Assembly (NCBI GenBank): GCA_036339995.1
Contig: JAYYZW010000096.1
Location: 1 to 47,851 of the forward strand
DNA from: JAYYZW01 sp036339995
Lineage (GTDB): Bacteria > Pseudomonadota > Gammaproteobacteria > Ga0077536
Length of the DNA: 47,851 nucleotides
Direction of reading: 5' to 3'
In this document: positions 34,083 to 42,587 of the stretch, in pieces
Layout: every line of letters begins with the position of its first letter
Numbering within the stretch: the stretch's first letter is position 1
Notes under the pieces: model-generated
Seen by the model: only the letters and a program-made list of their open reading frames with translations
Databases searched by the model: none
Told to the model about the DNA's origin: nothing
Made by a program: the position numbers and the translations under genes

Positions 34083-34151
34083 ATTTTTGTGTTTCTGGAC
34101 CCGCACCGGCCTAGCCGGCTGTCGGACCAATCGGAGGTTCGCTCCATAAGA

Positions 34152-35240
34152 ATGAACGGCGACGTATTACTGGTGGGAAGCATTCCCGGGTCTGACGCGG
34201 AGGATGCAATGCGTCTTTGCGCACAAGGGATCGGCGACCACCTGCCGTGCATTCCGGACGGGGAAACGGGTTTTCGAAAGATCTAGATCAACTTCCTTGC
34301 ATCGCAAACCTACGACGGTAACCCGGCACTCGAAACCCTGAGCCGCCCGCATCCCGTTGATTCATCCGATCCGAACGAATGGCGCGCGCCGGGCGAAGAC
34401 TGGGTGCCGCGCGGTTACGACGACCACTGGCAGTTCCGCATCAAAGACGGCTCGGATCTCCATTTTTCCGAGTTCGGTTATGCAAACGAAGCCAGGCGGT
34501 CGTATGCCAGCTTCACCAAGCTCAAAGCCGAAAGTCTACTGGGCCCCGAGGTCCGCTTCATGGCCGCGTTGCCGCTGGCGGAAAGCGCCACGCGACCGTT
34601 TACGGCCAGCGCGGACGATTTTCCCGCGATGATGGCGGCGTACGAGGACGCGGCCGCCCGGGAAAGTAAAAGCATGCTAAACGACATCCCGGCGGGTGAA
34701 CTGGCCATCCAGTGGGACATCTGCATGGAGGTGCTGGCGATCGAGTGCGACGACGAGCACGAGGGTATCTTCCCCTGGCGCCCGGTGGCCAGGCCGATCG
34801 ATCGATACCTCGAAGCCGTTACGCGCGCGGCCGGTTTCGTGCCGGAGGAGGTCGCGATGGGACTGCACCTATGCTACGGCGATCTCGGCCACCGGCACCT
34901 CATCGAACCGCCCGATCTATCGACCTGTGTGCGCATGGCGAATGCCGCGCATGCCGCCATCACGCGACCGATCGATTTCTACCACGTACCGGTGCCCAAG
35001 GACCGCGCCGACGATGCCTATTTCGAGCCGCTTAACGATTTGGAGATCGGAAACGGACGACTGTATATCGGACTGGTGCATCACACAGACGGCATTAAAG
35101 GATCGCTCGCACGCCTGGACGTCGCCAAGCGCCACGCGAAAAATTTCGGTGTTGCGACTGAATGCGGGTTCGGCAGGCGGCCGCGGGACACGATAGGGCA
35201 CCTGCTCGAGATCCACCGGGCAGTGGCGGAGGCGCTTTAG
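34152..35240 (+). pseudogene. MetE-like protein interrupted by an in-frame amber codon
   Basis: This paralogue of the gene at 9085 keeps the HLCYGD and TECGFGRRP zinc-site blocks, AIQWDICMEV and ESATRPF, and is otherwise intact over 363 codons. TAG at 34284-34286 (codon 45) replaces the tryptophan (Trp52) of the paralogue: DRYYWINY there, RKI-stop-INFL here. One G-to-A change explains it. Both halves are in one frame. Possible explanations are a pseudogene, a sequencing error or stop readthrough; reinitiation at GTG 34404 would lose the first 84 codons. It abuts the convergent RND pump, with stop codons touching. Confidence 0.75.
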
Positions 35241-38200
35241 CTAGACCGCCGAAGGAGCCGTCGCGGTTGTAGCAAAGCGCCGCCCAATCATCGCGGTGAG
35301 ATCTTCCTGGACCATGATCAGGGCCGGCACCAGCAGCAGCACGACGAAGGTCGTCACCGCCAGCCCGAACACCAGGGTCAGGGCCATCGGGATCAGGAAT
35401 TGGGCCTGCAGGCTCCTCTCGAACAAGATCGGGCTGAGTCCTCCGATCGTCGTCGCCGAGGTCAGCAGCACTGCTCGCAGGCGATCGCAGGCACCGTTGA
35501 CGAGCGCGTCCGGCAACGATTCGACACGCAGTCGTTCGTCGATGGTCGTGACCAATACGATGGAATCGTTGATGACGATACCGGACAGTCCGAGAATGGC
35601 GAAAAAACTTAAGATCGTCAGGTCGAAACCCCACAGGCCATGGCCGATCACGGTGCCGACGAATCCAATCGGAATCACCGCCATGACCACCAGTGGACGC
35701 AGGTAGCTCGAGAAAACCCACGCGAGAATGATGTAGATGAAGGTGAGCCCGAGTACGGCACCGATGAACATGTCGGACGTCGTTTCACGTTGGTCTTCCG
35801 CGCGGCCCGCGAAGGAGTATTCGAGACCGTAACGTTCGGCGATATCGATCAACCCGTCGCGCTGCACTGCCTCTATGATCCGATCGGGCCGCGTGACAAG
35901 CATATCGACCTCGGCCTTGACGGAGACCTCGCGCTGCCCGTCTTCGCGCCGAATCCTGGCAAAGCCTATCGAGTCGCGAAATTCCACGACTTCTTTGAGG
36001 GCGACCTGTCTCCCCGAAGGGGAACGCAAGTAAAAGTGATCGAGTAAGGCGTTATCGACGACTTCCCGCGGGTACTGCACACGCACCCAGATTTCCTCGT
36101 CGCCGCGGGGGAAACGCTTTGCTATGGCGCCGTCGATGGCGTTGCGTACCTGCCGGGCGACGTCGACGGTCGTAAATCCCATCGCGCGGCCGCGCGCATT
36201 GACTTCCAGCACGACCTCCGGCTTGCTGTAAGGCAGATTGTCGTCGATGTCGTCCAAGCCCGCATAACGCGACAACAATTCGGCAAGATCACCCGCAGCC
36301 TGTTTTAAATCCTCGATCGATCCCCCCTTGAGGCGAATGTCCAAGTCGCCCCCGGGCGGACCGGTTCGCTGCCCGGTCAACGTCAGTGATTCGAGTCCCG
36401 CCGGTTTGACGACCACTTCGCGCCAGTTTTGCATGACCTCCGAGGCAGAGATGCTTCTCGCATCCGAGGAGACGAGTTCCACGATGATCCCCCCGATGGT
36501 GTCGGTATTACCGATCGAGGCCGCGGACGAACTCCCGCCCATGGTCGTTCCGATCTTCCCCAGCGACATGACGACGAGTTCTTTCGGATCCGCCACCAGG
36601 GCGCCGGCCGCGCGATACAGGGCGTCCTCGACTTCCAGAATCGCGCGCCGCGTATCGTCGCGCGAGGTACCGGCGACCATTTCAAGGTTCGCGTAGATCT
36701 TGTCGGGTTCGGGAGATGGGAAGAATTGATAACCGACGCGGCCGCCGACGACGACGGCGACGGCGATGATGAGCGCCGAGACGGCGATCGCAACGGTCGT
36801 ATAGCGGTTGCGGATCGCATGCTCGGCGATACTGCGAAAGCGATGATCTCGAAATCGAGCGAACGCGGTATCGAAACGTTCGCGCAGGCGGCCGGTGGGA
36901 CCCGCTGTCGACATCGGCTTCAAGGCATGGCTCAAGTGACCGGGCAACACGAAAAAGCATTCGAGCAGGCTCGCCAGCAGGACCGCGACGACGACGAAGG
37001 GAATCGCCGAGATGATCTGCCCCATGATGCCGGAGATCAGAAATAGCGGCATGAACGCAGCGATGGTAGTCAGGGTCGAGCTCGATACCGGTGCCGCCAT
37101 GCGCCGCGCGCCTGCGATCGCTGCATCCATCGCCGGCATGCCCTCCCGGAATTTCTGCTCGGCGTGTTCGCCGACGACGATCGCGTCGTCGACGACGATG
37201 CCGATGGCCATGATCATGCCGAACATGCTGATCATGTTGATGGTCTGACCGCTCAACCACATGATCGCGATCGTCGCCAGCAATGATGCGGGGATCCCCA
37301 CGGCAATCCATATCGCGACCCGCACGTTCAGGAACAAGAGCAGGACGGCGAGAACCAGGACCAGGCCTCCCAAGCCATTACCCACGAGCAGATCGATGCG
37401 TTGGCGAATCGATTTCGCGCGCACGTCGAATTCCTCCACCTTCAACTGGGGTGGTAGGCTGGCGCTGACTTCCTCGACGTAGTTTCTGACGGTTTCCGAC
37501 ACGGTCAGCGCGTCGGTGTTGATGGAGCGCCGGATTCGAAGCTCGATCGCGGAGTTGCCAAGCCGTATCGCCTTCTTACCCCCTTCTTCGAATGCTTCGG
37601 TTACGCGCGCGACGTCGCCGAGCAGGATCTTGCGGCCGTCCGCCAGTGACTTGATTTCGACCTCACGAATCTCACCGGCTTCGCGCATGAGTCCGAGGCT
37701 TCTGACCTGCCGTTCGCCGCCGGCGAGTTCACCGGAAGGCAGATCCTGCGATGTCTCCCGAATCCGCTCCGCGATGTCGCCGAGTTTGAGATCGAGTTTG
37801 CGCAGTACCTCGGGCCGGATTTCGACCCAGATTTCCTCATCGCGGGCACCATAGAAATCAATCCGATCGATACCGCGGCTCAGCAACTCGTTACGAATTC
37901 GCTTGGCGTATTGCTTCAGTGAATGCTCTGGGAAGGGCCCGGATAAAACCAGCCGCGAGACGGTTTCGTAACGCACGATGTGCCGAACTTCCGGCCGCTC
38001 CGAATCCTCCGGCAGAGTCCGTACCTGGCCAACCGCGGATTCGACGTCCGACAACCCTTCCTGCATGTCGTAACCCGGTTCGAATTCAATGGTAATGCTG
38101 GCAAGCCCCTCGTAGGACGACGAAATCACCTTTTTGACGCCGCTGAGAAAACGGACCTCGGGCTCGATGCCCTGCACGATGTTGGCGTCGACATCAGCCG

Positions 38201-38381
38201 CCGTGGCACCCGGCCAGCTGACCGTTACGGTTACCATGTCGATGCCGAAATCGGGGAAGAACTGGCGGTTGATCTGGGTCAGTGCGAACAAACCGCAGAC
38301 GAACATCAGCGCCAGCAGCAGGTTGGCCGCCGTGCGGTGTTCCGCGAAAAGTGCTATCACGCCGCGGCTGTTAGCCCGCAT
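35241..38381 (-). CDS. HAE1-type RND efflux pump inner-membrane subunit (AcrB-like)
   Basis: A 1046-residue RND transporter of AcrB length. TM1 is near residue 20 (LLLALMFVCGLF), there are two large periplasmic loops, TM2-6 at about 335-480 and TM8-12 at about 860-1030. The TM4 proton-relay acids lie in GIVVDDAIVVGEHAE. Such pumps need a membrane-fusion protein and an outer-membrane channel, normally encoded directly upstream; here the 311 nt before the start hold only repeats, so it is an orphan that must borrow partners. The N-terminal half resembles the hydrophobe/amphiphile class rather than the metal class. The ATG is at 38381. Confidence 0.92.
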   Translation of the reverse strand: MRANSRGVIALFAEHRTAANLLLALMFVCGLFALTQINRQFFPDFGIDMVTVTVSWPGATAADVDANIVQGIEPEVRFLSGVKKVISSSYEGLASITIEFEPGYDMQEGLSDVESAVGQVRTLPEDSERPEVRHIVRYETVSRLVLSGPFPEHSLKQYAKRIRNELLSRGIDRIDFYGARDEEIWVEIRPEVLRKLDLKLGDIAERIRETSQDLPSGELAGGERQVRSLGLMREAGEIREVEIKSLADGRKILLGDVARVTEAFEEGGKKAIRLGNSAIELRIRRSINTDALTVSETVRNYVEEVSASLPPQLKVEEFDVRAKSIRQRIDLLVGNGLGGLVLVLAVLLLFLNVRVAIWIAVGIPASLLATIAIMWLSGQTINMISMFGMIMAIGIVVDDAIVVGEHAEQKFREGMPAMDAAIAGARRMAAPVSSSTLTTIAAFMPLFLISGIMGQIISAIPFVVVAVLLASLLECFFVLPGHLSHALKPMSTAGPTGRLRERFDTAFARFRDHRFRSIAEHAIRNRYTTVAIAVSALIIAVAVVVGGRVGYQFFPSPEPDKIYANLEMVAGTSRDDTRRAILEVEDALYRAAGALVADPKELVVMSLGKIGTTMGGSSSAASIGNTDTIGGIIVELVSSDARSISASEVMQNWREVVVKPAGLESLTLTGQRTGPPGGDLDIRLKGGSIEDLKQAAGDLAELLSRYAGLDDIDDNLPYSKPEVVLEVNARGRAMGFTTVDVARQVRNAIDGAIAKRFPRGDEEIWVRVQYPREVVDNALLDHFYLRSPSGRQVALKEVVEFRDSIGFARIRREDGQREVSVKAEVDMLVTRPDRIIEAVQRDGLIDIAERYGLEYSFAGRAEDQRETTSDMFIGAVLGLTFIYIILAWVFSSYLRPLVVMAVIPIGFVGTVIGHGLWGFDLTILSFFAILGLSGIVINDSIVLVTTIDERLRVESLPDALVNGACDRLRAVLLTSATTIGGLSPILFERSLQAQFLIPMALTLVFGLAVTTFVVLLLVPALIMVQEDLTAMIGRRFATTATAPSAV

Positions 38382-38692
38382 ATCTCACCAGCGTTCGTCG
38401 CGAGGCGGTTCAAGGGTGCGGCATGTCTGGCGTAACTCCGGGCGTCCTGCCCTTCGCCCTTCGGGCCAGCCTGACGGCTGTTCAAGTCCGCTCCCGGCGG
38501 ACTTGTCGCGACCGAGGAACGCGCAGGCGTAGTTGACACAAATTCGTCGGGAACGAATTTGAACCGCCGAAGCCGGGCTCGAAGGGCGGATGCCAGGGAT
38601 GGCATCCGTACTACGTCGAGCATTCCGACCGAGCGAACGCCAGTCAGGGCGCCATTGGGCCGGCGCAGCAGAAGGTTGGTGAGATATGCGGG
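38382..38692. repeat. Cassette of three consecutive perfect hairpins
   Basis: In the gap between DUF4124 and RND genes, three perfect hairpins lie in a row: CAAGTCCGC/GCGGACTTG (38482-38504, loop TCCCG), CAAATTCGT/ACGAATTTG (38538-38560, loop CGGGA) and GGATGCCA/TGGCATCC (38587-38606, loop GGGA). The loops are alike or complementary. A spurious 88-codon frame spans them. No real gene is seen. It looks like a dispersed repeat module, not a terminator. Confidence 0.7.
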
Positions 38693-39241
38693 CTAGCGAT
38701 GCCAGGCAGGCGGCGTGGCGTGGACGAACGCGTTGCGCCGCTTCGCGGCGAAGCCCGGCGACCGTCCCCGATGCGGCAGTTCGAATCCATGGCGACCTGG
38801 ATTGCGGAAAGCCCGGTCCGGCCCAAAGGGAAAGCCATAGGGGTAAATCGCGTAGCCGCGACGGTATGGCAGCGGTTCGTCTGCCTGCGTCTTCGCCAAG
38901 GCAGGTGACTTGAACTTGAGCCGCTCGTGTTCGAGGCGCAGGGCGTCGCTTTGCCGGCGCTCTTCACGCAGACGCTGCCACTGGTTGACGATCGAGTAGT
39001 AATCGTCCTTGGCGTCCACTCTGTCGGCGAGGAACTCCGCAATGACGATCTGCTCGCGATCGGCGACGGTGGCAGTGGGTGGCACATCCGAATAATGACG
39101 CACTCCTTCGATGTCGATCCAAGTATGAACGGTGATTGCTTCGGCCGTCGCAGCGAAAAAGAGCGCCACCGCAACGGCGTGGCCGGCCCACCGGACGTGG
39201 CCGCAATTTAGGCGCTTTGCTGAGAAAATCCGCCGGCTCAT
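38693..39241 (-). CDS. DUF4124 domain exported protein
   Basis: A 182-residue protein starting at the ATG at 39241 with a signal peptide (basic start, then AVAVALFFAATAEA). The DUF4124 domain follows at once: HTWIDIEGVRHYSDVPP, the family hallmark. A coiled, charged segment (about residues 80-125) and a low-complexity Arg/Gly/Pro tail complete it. DUF4124 proteins are periplasmic or envelope proteins of unknown function. The much longer open frame upstream to 39595 overlaps the flavoprotein gene and its terminator and is not used. Confidence 0.75.
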   Translation of the reverse strand: MSRRIFSAKRLNCGHVRWAGHAVAVALFFAATAEAITVHTWIDIEGVRHYSDVPPTATVADREQIVIAEFLADRVDAKDDYYSIVNQWQRLREERRQSDALRLEHERLKFKSPALAKTQADEPLPYRRGYAIYPYGFPFGPDRAFRNPGRHGFELPHRGRSPGFAAKRRNAFVHATPPAWHR

Positions 39242-39274
39242 ACGATCAAGTTTAGCGCGGTATACGCCCACTGC

Positions 39275-39301
39275 AAAAAAAAACGGGCCCACCAGGGCCC
39301 G
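39275..39301 (-). terminator. Intrinsic terminator of the flavoprotein gene
   Basis: On the minus strand a perfect 7-bp stem CGGGCCC-TGGT-GGGCCCG is followed by nine T. It begins 33 nt after the Baeyer-Villiger gene stop and is the clearest terminator in the window. Confidence 0.9.
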
Positions 39302-39333
39302 CCACATCAGATCGTTCCGCCTCGTTCGGTCAC

Positions 39334-40869
39334 TCAGGCGGCGATTTTCTCGGTTCCGCCAGGGGCTACTTCGGGCGCCCGAATTTTGAATTCGGCCAAT
39401 TGAGGATGATCCATTTCCCTGCGGAATTTCTGCAGTGACCAGGGATACATGGCCGGATTGCCGAATTTGTCGATGTACCAACTCTGACAGCCAGTTACCC
39501 AAACGGTGCCCGTCATGGCGTGCTTGATCGCTTCGTTGTATTGCACCATGGCTTCCCGGCGCGGCTCGATTTCGTCTGCCTTGCCCTGGCGCCACAAATC
39601 AACCAACTGCATGATGAATTTCATCTGCAATTCGCTGATTAATATCAGTGAAAAATTACCGATCGGGCTGTTTGGCCCGACGAGCATGAAGAAGTTGGGA
39701 AAGCCAGGCATGGCGATCGAACGATGGGCCTGTGCGCCCTGCTCCCAGGCTTCATCAATGGTCAAACCCTTCTCTCCGATCATTTCCATCGGACGCATGA
39801 AGTTGTGCGCCTTGAATCCCGTAGCGAGGACAATTACGTCCAGTTCATGCAACTGCCCGTCGGCGGTACGTATGCCCTTTGGCTCGATGCGTTCAATGCC
39901 TTCGGTCACGAGCGCCGCATTCGGCTCCTGAATCGCTTCGTAGAACCCGTTGGCAAAAATCAGGCGTTTGCACGCCGCCTGATAGTCCGGCCGGAGTTTC
40001 TCGCGCAACTCGGGATCAGCGACCTTGGTTTCGAGGTGCCATCGACACACCCAGGCGATGAATTTGAGCAGCGGTTTGTTACCGATCACCGCTTTAGCAA
40101 AGAACCAGTCGAAGAAGAGCTTGATATAGAATCCGTGCAGCCAACTCGCCAGCCAGGGGTGCTTGCGCAGGCGTTCCTTGTGCTTTTCCGTGTAGACGCG
40201 ATCGGGTGTCGGGTAAATCCACTGCGGCGTGCGCTGGAACATCGTCATTTTTGCGGCGATTTTCTGCACCTGCGGGAAGATCTGAATCGCCGTTGAGCCC
40301 GTTCCGATCAGGCCGACTTTCTTGCCGATCAAATCAACACTATCGTCCCACCGCGCCGTATGGAATATCGCGCCCTCGAAAGAATCCAACCCGTCGATAT
40401 TCGGATAGTGCGGTTGATGCAGAACACCGCTCGCGCAGATCACGATATCGGCCGTCACCGCTTCGCCGTCCTTGGTCTCGAGTTGCCAGCGACCGTCGAC
40501 GAACTCAGCCTTGACGAGTTCGGAATTGAACCGGATGTTCGAATATAGGTTGTACTTTTTCGCAACGCGTTCGAAGTATTCGAAGATCTCCGGCCCGCGC
40601 GGGTAGCGATGGCTGTATTCAGGATTCGGTTCGAAGGAATAGGTGTAGGCGTGCGCGGGCACGTCGCAGGTAAGGCCCGGATAACGGTTGTCGCGCCAGG
40701 TCCCGCCGACCTTGTCGGCTTTCTCGTAAATAGTGACGTCCGAAATACCGGCTTCATGCATCTTGATCGCGGCAAGCATCCCCGACATGCCGGCACCGAC
40801 GACCACGACCTTAGGATTGCGCTTGATACTCGGAGGCAGCCCGGGTTGGATCTGAAGTTCAGCATTCAT
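39334..40869 (-). CDS. Flavin-containing (Baeyer-Villiger type) monooxygenase
   Basis: A 511-residue FAD/NADPH monooxygenase. Two Rossmann motifs are seen: FAD GAGMSG (25-30) and NADPH GTGSTA (189-194). Between them lies the Baeyer-Villiger fingerprint FEGAIFHTARW (164-174). These enzymes insert oxygen beside ketones to give esters or lactones, or oxidise heteroatoms. I chose the ATG at 40869; the TTG at 40890 is less likely. An AraC-type fragment is transcribed divergently 130 nt away, a common arrangement for regulated Baeyer-Villiger genes, but here broken. Confidence 0.92.
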   Translation of the reverse strand: MNAELQIQPGLPPSIKRNPKVVVVGAGMSGMLAAIKMHEAGISDVTIYEKADKVGGTWRDNRYPGLTCDVPAHAYTYSFEPNPEYSHRYPRGPEIFEYFERVAKKYNLYSNIRFNSELVKAEFVDGRWQLETKDGEAVTADIVICASGVLHQPHYPNIDGLDSFEGAIFHTARWDDSVDLIGKKVGLIGTGSTAIQIFPQVQKIAAKMTMFQRTPQWIYPTPDRVYTEKHKERLRKHPWLASWLHGFYIKLFFDWFFAKAVIGNKPLLKFIAWVCRWHLETKVADPELREKLRPDYQAACKRLIFANGFYEAIQEPNAALVTEGIERIEPKGIRTADGQLHELDVIVLATGFKAHNFMRPMEMIGEKGLTIDEAWEQGAQAHRSIAMPGFPNFFMLVGPNSPIGNFSLILISELQMKFIMQLVDLWRQGKADEIEPRREAMVQYNEAIKHAMTGTVWVTGCQSWYIDKFGNPAMYPWSLQKFRREMDHPQLAEFKIRAPEVAPGGTEKIAA

Positions 40870-41001
40870 CGCAATGATCTCTCCCCTCAAGGACTTTCGA
40901 TAATGCCACGATAATGGTCACGCGGTTGACATGGAAGCGTCGCCGGAGCCACTGTTATGGACATTTGGTGACAATACACGATTTTTGATGCCAAACACAT
41001 A

Positions 41002-41229
41002 ATGACCCGGGCCGCGATCGAGCAGTTGCTGATGCCCAGCACTTATTTCAACTACATGGCGCGGGCATTCGACGACCACGTGCGTCTGACCGCCGGAACA
41101 CCGATGCTGTACGATGTCGCGCACGAACTCGGATTCCAGGACCCTACTAGTTTCGGTCGTTCGTTCAAACGCTGGTTCGGCATGACACCCGGAGCCTATC
41201 GCTCCGCACTAAACATCGAATGGCGGTGA
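41002..41229 (+). pseudogene. AraC-family regulator remnant (C-terminal HTH only)
   Basis: The 75-residue frame holds only the C-terminal part of an AraC/XylS DNA-binding domain: the second helix-turn-helix (YDVAHELGFQDPTSFGRSFKRWFGMTPGAYR). Full regulators have about 300 residues. Upstream sequence in all plus frames has no N-terminal domain before the divergent Baeyer-Villiger gene begins, so most of the gene is missing. It may once have regulated that enzyme. A stand-alone peptide is possible but unlikely. Confidence 0.75.
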
Positions 41230-41312
41230 AGATCGCTGCCATCGCAAAACTCCGGTTGTGCATGCGACGATCAACTATCTTGCTAAGCAACGATACGAAG
41301 GACCTCTAACAG

Positions 41313-41645
41313 ATGAATCCCTATGTCGCCCTCACGCTCGCCATCTTCGCCGAAGTCGCGGCAACCAGTGCGCTCAAGGCGTCCGCGCAATTCACACAAT
41401 TGTGGCCGAGCACGATCGTGGTGGTCGGCTACGGGATCTCTTTCTACCTGCTGACGATCGTACTCGAATCGCTCGCAATCGGCGTGACGTACGCGATCTG
41501 GTCGGCAGTGGGAATCATTCTCGTGACCCTCGCTGCTATTCCTCTATACCGGCAACTGCCCGACGGCGCCGCTCTCCTCGGCATAGGGCTGATCATTGCC
41601 GGTGTGCTTGTCATCCATCTCTTTTCTGAATCCGCGCGGATCTGA
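41313..41645 (+). CDS. Small multidrug resistance (SMR/EmrE-like) transporter
   Basis: A 110-residue protein with four membrane helices, the exact SMR size. The essential Glu14 is present (IFAEVAATSALKAS), as are the YAIWSAVGIILVTL TM3 and final LLGIGLIIAGVLVIHLF. SMR dimers exchange quaternary ammonium cations or guanidinium for protons. It lies 83 nt after the AraC remnant and 72 nt before the Nudix gene. EmrE-type or sugE-type specificity cannot be settled by eye. Confidence 0.93.
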   Translation: MNPYVALTLAIFAEVAATSALKASAQFTQLWPSTIVVVGYGISFYLLTIVLESLAIGVTYAIWSAVGIILVTLAAIPLYRQLPDGAALLGIGLIIAGVLVIHLFSESARI

Positions 41646-41717
41646 AACGCGGTCCTTCATTAACCGAGAATCAATGTGGAAGAGAGAGGTCATACACCGC
41701 GATCAATTCCACGCAAG

Positions 41718-42368
41718 ATGCCACCCGTTCGTCCACGCGACGCAGCCAGTCTCGTCATCTATCGCAAGCGTCACACCCATCACGAGATATTGATGGGGCG
41801 CCGCGGCAGCGAGGCGCGATTCAAACCCGGCATCTACGTGTTTCCGGGCGGGTTGCTCGAACGTCAGGATTACGCTGCCCGGCCGGTACGTGAACTCGAC
41901 CCCGATATTCCGCCTAGAATGGCGGTCGCCGGCTCGACGCGCAAAGCGAGTGCGCTGGCCATGGCAGCGGTACGAGAAGCGTTCGAGGAAGCGGGACTGC
42001 TGTTCGGCGTCGCGGGCGAAATCGGCGACGTCAAGCACGATACCTGGAACGAATTCCGGCGTCGCGCGGTCTCGCCCGATCTGCGAGAACTCGATTTTCT
42101 AGGGCGGGCCATTACGCCGGCTTTCCAGCCAATGCGCTTTCACGCGCGCTTCTTCTCCGTCCACGCTGACCATTTCGAAGGTGAACTCAAAGGCGACGGC
42201 GAACTCGAAGATCTGCAATGGATCCGCATCGGCGATACCGCCGCGTTCGAATTGATGATCGTGCAGGAAATGATCCTGGAAACGCTTGCCGAACGCCTTC
42301 GCGGCCGCGACGCTCCACCGCAACGATTGTTCTTCAACTGGGGTCGGCGGAACGTCGTTGACGCGTGA
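41718..42368 (+). CDS. Nudix hydrolase with split Nudix box
   Basis: A 216-residue Nudix protein. The start of the box (FPGGLLER) is followed by an insertion of about 35 residues before the catalytic helix VREAFEEAGLLFG, which retains the REXXEE core. Such insertions are seen in NUDT19/NUDT7-like CoA or acyl-CoA pyrophosphatases. A nucleotide or CoA diphosphate substrate is inferred. I use the ATG at 41718 (MPPVRPRDA); the GTG at 41676 would add 14 residues and neither has a strong ribosome site. A weak hairpin followed by TTTT lies at about 42397-42431. Confidence 0.82.
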   Translation: MPPVRPRDAASLVIYRKRHTHHEILMGRRGSEARFKPGIYVFPGGLLERQDYAARPVRELDPDIPPRMAVAGSTRKASALAMAAVREAFEEAGLLFGVAGEIGDVKHDTWNEFRRRAVSPDLRELDFLGRAITPAFQPMRFHARFFSVHADHFEGELKGDGELEDLQWIRIGDTAAFELMIVQEMILETLAERLRGRDAPPQRLFFNWGRRNVVDA

Positions 42369-42587
42369 ACGACGTGACCGTATCCGTTTTATTCAAGAGG
42401 AGCTTCAGTAAATAAACGGGGCTCTCCTTTTCACGCAGATGGCGCGCCGCCCTGGGATGCCAAGGACTTCAGGCGCGATCACGCCCACCAGAAATGCCGA
42501 CCTTAAAGTGCTTCTGGAATTGAGGTCCAGGCGGCCGTTCTGGCCGAAGATTATGAGTGATCATCGTCGAACGAGGAATGCAGCCTC

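Noticed and set aside
34404..35240. Treating the second MetE-like gene as an intact 278-residue gene starting at GTG 34404
   Set aside because: The conserved N-terminus is encoded in the same frame upstream of the amber codon, so the truncated call would hide the interruption.
38357..38623. 88-codon minus-strand frame upstream of the RND pump
   Set aside because: It is composed of hairpin repeat sequence and has no recognisable domain.
39241..39595. N-terminal extension of the DUF4124 protein to 300 codons
   Set aside because: The extension overlaps the Baeyer-Villiger gene and its terminator; the signal peptide begins at 39241.
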